Shown: positions 14,554 to 17,765 of the stretch, one piece after another | Position numbering within the stretch: position 1 is the first letter of the stretch | Layout of the letters: every line of letters starts with the position of its first letter | DNA from: Mageeibacillus sp. UBA5747 | GTDB lineage: Bacteria; Bacillota; Clostridia; Saccharofermentanales; UBA5734 | Length of the DNA: 17,765 nucleotides | Assembly (NCBI GenBank): GCA_002419145.1 | Contig: DIFN01000022.1 | Coordinates: 15,654 to 33,418, forward strand | Direction: 5' to 3' | Translations under genes and position numbers: made by a program | Notes under the pieces: generated by a model | What the model saw: only the letters and a program-made list of their open reading frames with translations | Database searches by the model: none | Told to the model about the DNA's origin: nothing

Positions 14554-14880
14554 AATAGAATCTGCACAAACCGATGAGCAAGAAGAGTACACCCATTAAC
14601 CGCTTTTCAGCGAGCTGCCGCCAGTGCAAGGGCAGCAAGGCTGCATGGGTCGAATGGACTTGCGAGGGCGATCCGAACGTGTATTTGCAGCAACTGGCGT
14701 TTGATTCCTGCCAAATCTGTGAATGCTCCAGTAGGCATCGACGGGAGACCGACCCGTTAGCAACAGGGCCATGCCGGATCACTCCGACATGACAAAGTGG
14801 GCTCTGAAGAGCCAACTAGGGTGGTACCGCAGGAAATTGATTCTTGTCCCTGTTCTTACAGGGGCAAGTTTTTTTATTTT
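14554..14880 (+). promoter_or_regulatory. T-box riboswitch, tryptophan specific (UGG specifier)
   Basis: The leader has all T-box parts in order. Near the 5' end GATGAGCAAGAAGAGTAC is the kink-turn/GA region at the base of Stem I. The Stem I apex includes AGCGAGCTGCC pairing with GGGCAGC. The specifier loop reads GAA-TGG-A (TGG at 14655-14657), the tryptophan codon in its usual GAA-NNN-A context. Stem III is GGCTC-TGAA-GAGCC (14800-14813). The T-box proper, AGGGTGGTACCGC, lies at 14818-14830, and its AGGG can pair with TCCCT (14847-14851) as antiterminator. That same CCCT is otherwise locked in the terminator (14843-14868). Uncharged tRNA-Trp should therefore allow transcription of the downstream trpB2-type gene. 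The specifier and gene agree, which makes the assignment secure. Confidence 0.95.
14843..14875 (+). terminator. Intrinsic terminator of the T-box riboswitch
   Basis: CTTGTCCCTGT (14843-14853) pairs with ACAGGGGCAAG (14858-14868), 11 pairs with one G-U around TCTT, followed by seven T residues. It is mutually exclusive with the antiterminator. Confidence 0.93.
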
Positions 14881-14945
14881 GCGGGCCGGATCAAACATCC
14901 CACGGAACCTAAGCCCAGCTAAGGGCATGAAAGGAGCACAAAACC

Positions 14946-16328
14946 ATGTCCAACATTCCTTATCGCACCCATTTAAGTGAAGAGGATATCCCGCGCTATT
15001 GGTACAACATGCGTGCGGACATGAAAGAACAGCATGACCCGTATATCCATCCCGGCCGCATGAATGAAGCTGTTTTCGAAGACTTTCAGCCAGTCTTTTG
15101 CGACGAGCTGATCAAGCAGGAGCTCAATACCACCGACCGGCTGATCGAAATCCCAGAAGGTATTCGCGAGGTTTACAAACTGTTTCGCCCTTCCCCACTC
15201 TGTCGCGCCTACAATCTGGAAAAGGTCCTGGGCACACCAGCCAAAATCTACTATAAGTTCGAGGGCAACAACACATCGGGCAGCCACAAGCTCAATTCTG
15301 CTGTGCCCCAAGTCTATTATGCCAAGGAACAGGGCATCACGAACCTGACCACGGAGACGGGTGCCGGCCAGTGGGGTACGGCCTTGGCCATGGCTTCCAA
15401 GCTCTATGGTGTGAACCTGACTGTCTACATGGTCAAAGTATCGTTCCATCAGAAGCCTTATCGCAAAGCCGTCATCGAAACCTTTGACGGCAAGATCATC
15501 GCCAGCCCATCTGATACCACCGATTTTGGCCGCATGATGCTCGCCCAGGATCCTGACACCTCCGGCAGCCTTGGCATGGCCATCTCCGAAGCGATTGAAC
15601 TGGCGGTCAAGACACCTAATACTCGCTATGTCCTCGGTTCGGTCTTAAACCAGGTCTTGCTGCACCAGTCGGTCATTGGTGTCGAAGCTAAGACCGCCTT
15701 TGAAAAAATCGGCGATTATCCAGACATCATCATCGGCTGCGCCGGCGGTGGTTCCAACCTCGGCGGCCTGATTGCACCGTTCATGGGTGACAAGCTCCAG
15801 GGCAAAACCAATCCGTATTTCATCGCGGTCGAGCCAGCCTCTTGCCCGAGTATGACCCGTGGACGCTATGCCTATGACTTTGCTGATACCGGCCGAATCA
15901 CACCGCTGACCAAAATGTATACCTTGGGCTGCGATTTCAAACCGTCCAGCATCCATGCCGGCGGCCTGCGCTACCATGGAATGTCACCGATCATCAGCAA
16001 GCTGTATCATGATGGCTACCTCGATGAAGCCCGCGCATATGGCCAGAATGCCTGCTTCGAAGCTGCCCTGCAGTTTGCCCAGGCTGAAACCATCCTGCCA
16101 GCGCCGGAGTCAAGTCACGCCATCAAGGCCGCCATCGATGAAGCTCTGAAATGCAAGGAAACTGGCGAAGAAAAGACCATTTTGTTCGGTCTGTCAGGCA
16201 CCGGGTATTTCGATATGTCAGCCTACATGCAGTATCGCAACGGCACCATGGTGGACTACATTCCATCTGATGATGAGCTCAATGAGAGCCTCCAGCACCT
16301 GCCGAAAATTCCGGGTATCCAGGACTGA
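14946..16328 (+). CDS. trpB2: TrpB2-type tryptophan synthase beta chain (PLP enzyme)
   Basis: 460 residues, longer than canonical TrpB (about 400) and with the N-terminal extension of the TrpB2/TIGR01415 class (YWYNMRADMKE, then DPYIHPGRMNEAVFEDFQP). The PLP lysine is Lys115 in GSHKLNSAV. Glu137 in TETGAGQWG corresponds to the catalytic glutamate, and the phosphate-binding loop is CAGGGSNLGG (265-274). It should condense indole with serine (or phosphoserine in some archaeal members) to tryptophan. TrpB2 proteins generally do not pair well with TrpA, and no trpA is visible here, so indole salvage is a fair inference. AAGGAG (14931-14936) 9 bases before the ATG fixes the start. Expression is under the tRNA-Trp T-box, which supports a role in supplying tryptophan rather than serine breakdown. 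Confidence 0.93.
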   Translation: MSNIPYRTHLSEEDIPRYWYNMRADMKEQHDPYIHPGRMNEAVFEDFQPVFCDELIKQELNTTDRLIEIPEGIREVYKLFRPSPLCRAYNLEKVLGTPAKIYYKFEGNNTSGSHKLNSAVPQVYYAKEQGITNLTTETGAGQWGTALAMASKLYGVNLTVYMVKVSFHQKPYRKAVIETFDGKIIASPSDTTDFGRMMLAQDPDTSGSLGMAISEAIELAVKTPNTRYVLGSVLNQVLLHQSVIGVEAKTAFEKIGDYPDIIIGCAGGGSNLGGLIAPFMGDKLQGKTNPYFIAVEPASCPSMTRGRYAYDFADTGRITPLTKMYTLGCDFKPSSIHAGGLRYHGMSPIISKLYHDGYLDEARAYGQNACFEAALQFAQAETILPAPESSHAIKAAIDEALKCKETGEEKTILFGLSGTGYFDMSAYMQYRNGTMVDYIPSDDELNESLQHLPKIPGIQD

Positions 16329-16348
16329 CCGTTTTCTTTGTTCCAGCC

Positions 16349-16383
16349 AAAAGCCGCTCCAGAGGCGTCCGGGGCGGCTTTTT
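16349..16383. terminator. Terminator between trpB2 and the HD-GYP gene (probably bidirectional)
   Basis: AAAAGCCGCTCC (16349-16360) pairs with GGGGCGGCTTTT (16371-16382), 12 pairs with one G-U, loop of 10. T runs on both strands mean it can also end the convergent HD-GYP transcript. Confidence 0.87.
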
Positions 16384-16434
16384 CATGTCTGGATAGATTT
16401 TATTCTGCTGGTTATGGGAGCAGAGACTGTCTGT

Positions 16435-17664
16435 TCAGGTGCGGAATTTGGAGACTTGCGCCGCAAGGTTATCGAGATTATCTGCCACATCCTTGACCAG
16501 TCTGGCATCGATCTTATGGTTCATGGCCATCTCCTGAAGGATAGCCAAGGCCTCTTGCGGATTCATCCCAGGCCGGTACGGCCGGTCTTCCACCAAGGCA
16601 CTGAAAATATCGGCAGTGGCCAGGATCCGGCTGCACAATTCGATCTCACGTTCCTGTAGCTGGAAAGGATAGCCAAGGCCGTCGAGGGTTTCGTGATGGG
16701 TGCCAATCCAGTTGGCAATGCGTTCAAAACCCTCAACCCGTTCCAGGATCCGCTGGGAATAATATGGGTGTTGTTTGACGATTTCGCGCTCTTCGATTGT
16801 CAGTTTCCCAGGCTTGTTGAGGATTTCATTGGGCACGGCCAGTTTGCCGAGGTCATGGACGAGACCGGTCAGGTACATCTGTTTGGCTTCGTCGCTGGAA
16901 AATCCCCGGATCAAAGCCATTTCCTGAGCGACTTTTGCGACATTCTGGGAATGGGCTGCAGTGTAATGGGAGGTCGAGTCGACCACACTGGAAAACACAT
17001 TGGCCACATGGATCAGGTCATCAATTTCAAAGGTGTATTTGTCCCAGAAAGCCAGATCAGAGAAAAAGCGGTTCTCGATGTTCAGGTTCACCACGTCGAG
17101 CCAGAAAACCTCGCGCTGGCTGACTTCTCGGAATGCCGCAACCAGTTCTGGGTCGAACAGATAGTCACTCTGCCGGATCTGGTCATGTATCCGCTCGCGT
17201 TGAAGGAAGATGTGCTGATCTGATTCGATCAGGACTTCGATCCGGTCAGCCAGGTGGATGATCCTGCTGGCCAGAGGGATGTCCTGCCCAGAAAGGCCGG
17301 TGGGATTGCCACCAAGGTATCGATCATGGTGGTGGCGGATCGGCAGAGCCAGGTGATTGAGTTGGGGTGAATCCTTGAGAATCTGGTAGCCTTTTTCTGC
17401 GTGGCGGAAAATATGCTCATTGTCAACTGCATGGGCGATGTAGTGTTTCTCATACCAGTCTGCAGCTGCCCCGATGTCATGGAGCAAGGCTGAGTAGACG
17501 ATGATCTGGTCGTCGTAGCTCCCCAGTCCGAGGTAACGGCCAATGTAGCGGGCAATGATTGCGGTGCGCCGGTGATGGTTGGCAATTCCTGAGGTTGTCA
17601 GTTCCAAAGCCATGGACAGGGCGGAAATGAATGTTATCGGATGAATGTTGATCTGCTCAAGCAT
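16435..17664 (-). CDS. Tandem HD-domain protein with C-terminal HD-GYP (cyclic-di-GMP phosphodiesterase-like)
   Basis: 409 residues, soluble, no signal or membrane segment. The C-terminal half (about 225-390) is an HD-GYP domain. It has HSQNVAKVAQEMA, the HD pair His270-Asp271 in VHDLGKLAVPNEIL, LTIEEREIVKQHPYYS, and HHETLDGLGYP (323-333), followed by ATADIFSALVEDRPYRP. These are the metal and GYP signatures of enzymes that hydrolyse cyclic di-GMP. The N-terminal half (about 26-145) is a second, diverged HD domain: NHHRRTAIIARYIG, LLHDIGAAADWYE with His62-Asp63, and RHHHDRYLGGNPTGL, where GGNPTGL replaces the GYP motif, then ASRIIHLADRIEVLI. GGGGAG lies 9 bases before the ATG. Likely role: lowering cyclic di-GMP or a related signal; the first domain may be a regulatory or different-specificity unit. 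No GGDEF partner is in view. Confidence 0.88.
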   Translation of the reverse strand: MLEQINIHPITFISALSMALELTTSGIANHHRRTAIIARYIGRYLGLGSYDDQIIVYSALLHDIGAAADWYEKHYIAHAVDNEHIFRHAEKGYQILKDSPQLNHLALPIRHHHDRYLGGNPTGLSGQDIPLASRIIHLADRIEVLIESDQHIFLQRERIHDQIRQSDYLFDPELVAAFREVSQREVFWLDVVNLNIENRFFSDLAFWDKYTFEIDDLIHVANVFSSVVDSTSHYTAAHSQNVAKVAQEMALIRGFSSDEAKQMYLTGLVHDLGKLAVPNEILNKPGKLTIEEREIVKQHPYYSQRILERVEGFERIANWIGTHHETLDGLGYPFQLQEREIELCSRILATADIFSALVEDRPYRPGMNPQEALAILQEMAMNHKIDARLVKDVADNLDNLAAQVSKFRT

Positions 17665-17739
17665 GTTTGGTCACTCCCCAGTTGCCGCCCTGCGATTCAA
17701 AGCTGAATGCAGCCTGCTTCTACCTGTTTCTTTTCCATT

Positions 17740-17745
17740 ATTATA
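17740..17745 (-). promoter_or_regulatory. -10 element of the HD-GYP gene (promoter cut by the window end)
   Basis: A perfect TATAAT on the minus strand lies about 75 bases upstream of the start codon. With a 17-bp spacer the -35 box would begin at 17763 and is cut off, so the promoter is only half visible. Confidence 0.4.
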
Positions 17746-17765
17746 GATAGAATTCGGCAACACCA

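Noticed and set aside
16693..17223. 176-codon plus-strand frame opposite the HD-GYP gene
   Set aside because: Antisense shadow with no start signals; the minus-strand protein has unmistakable HD-GYP motifs.

Overview
The window looks like a chromosome segment of an anaerobic Bacillota (Clostridia-type) bacterium of roughly half G+C. Pointers to this are a tryptophan T-box leader, a rubrerythrin with an N-terminal rubredoxin domain, a Gram-positive-type LexA box, separate secD and secF genes, strong GGAGG ribosome binding sites and many compact Rho-independent terminators. I see no phage, insertion sequence, CRISPR array, tRNA or rRNA.

Layout. 1-585 (minus) is a decayed pair: the N-terminal part of a MerR-family regulator runs into broken pieces of a DUF362/4Fe-4S protein, with several frameshifts and deletions. 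A MerR-type promoter/operator still stands in front of the divergent, intact DUF1801 gene (699-1091). 1372-3428 (minus) holds a translationally coupled pair, a radical SAM protein of the putative DNA modification/repair family (TIGR03916) and its usual partner (TIGR03915/DUF4130 type). A perfect GAACATATGTTC LexA-type box overlaps the -35 region of their promoter, which ties this biochemically uncharacterised pair to the SOS response. 3517-8217 (minus) is a carbohydrate ABC import cluster: a lipoprotein binding protein, two permeases, and a second binding-protein-like protein held by an N-terminal membrane segment. No ATPase gene is present, and a LacI/CcpA-type palindrome lies upstream.

8655-9194 (plus) is a reverse-type rubrerythrin with a PerR-box-like sequence between its promoter and ribosome binding site. 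9338-10690 (plus) is an intracellular GH32 fructosidase, which may act on a sugar imported by the neighbouring transporter. 10786-13024 (minus) is secD-secF. 13159-14388 (minus) is an exported SH3-SH3-NlpC/P60 cell-wall hydrolase. Its promoter stands back to back with the one for a full T-box riboswitch with a UGG specifier, which controls a TrpB2-type tryptophan synthase beta chain (14946-16328, plus). 16435-17664 (minus) is a protein with two HD domains, the second a canonical HD-GYP cyclic-di-GMP phosphodiesterase domain and the first a degenerate copy.

Most gene units have their own promoter and terminator. The most distinctive points are the SOS box on the radical SAM/DUF4130 pair, the tRNA-Trp-sensing leader on a stand-alone trpB2, the regulator-gene graveyard at the left end with a surviving operator, and the membrane-anchored second solute-binding protein.
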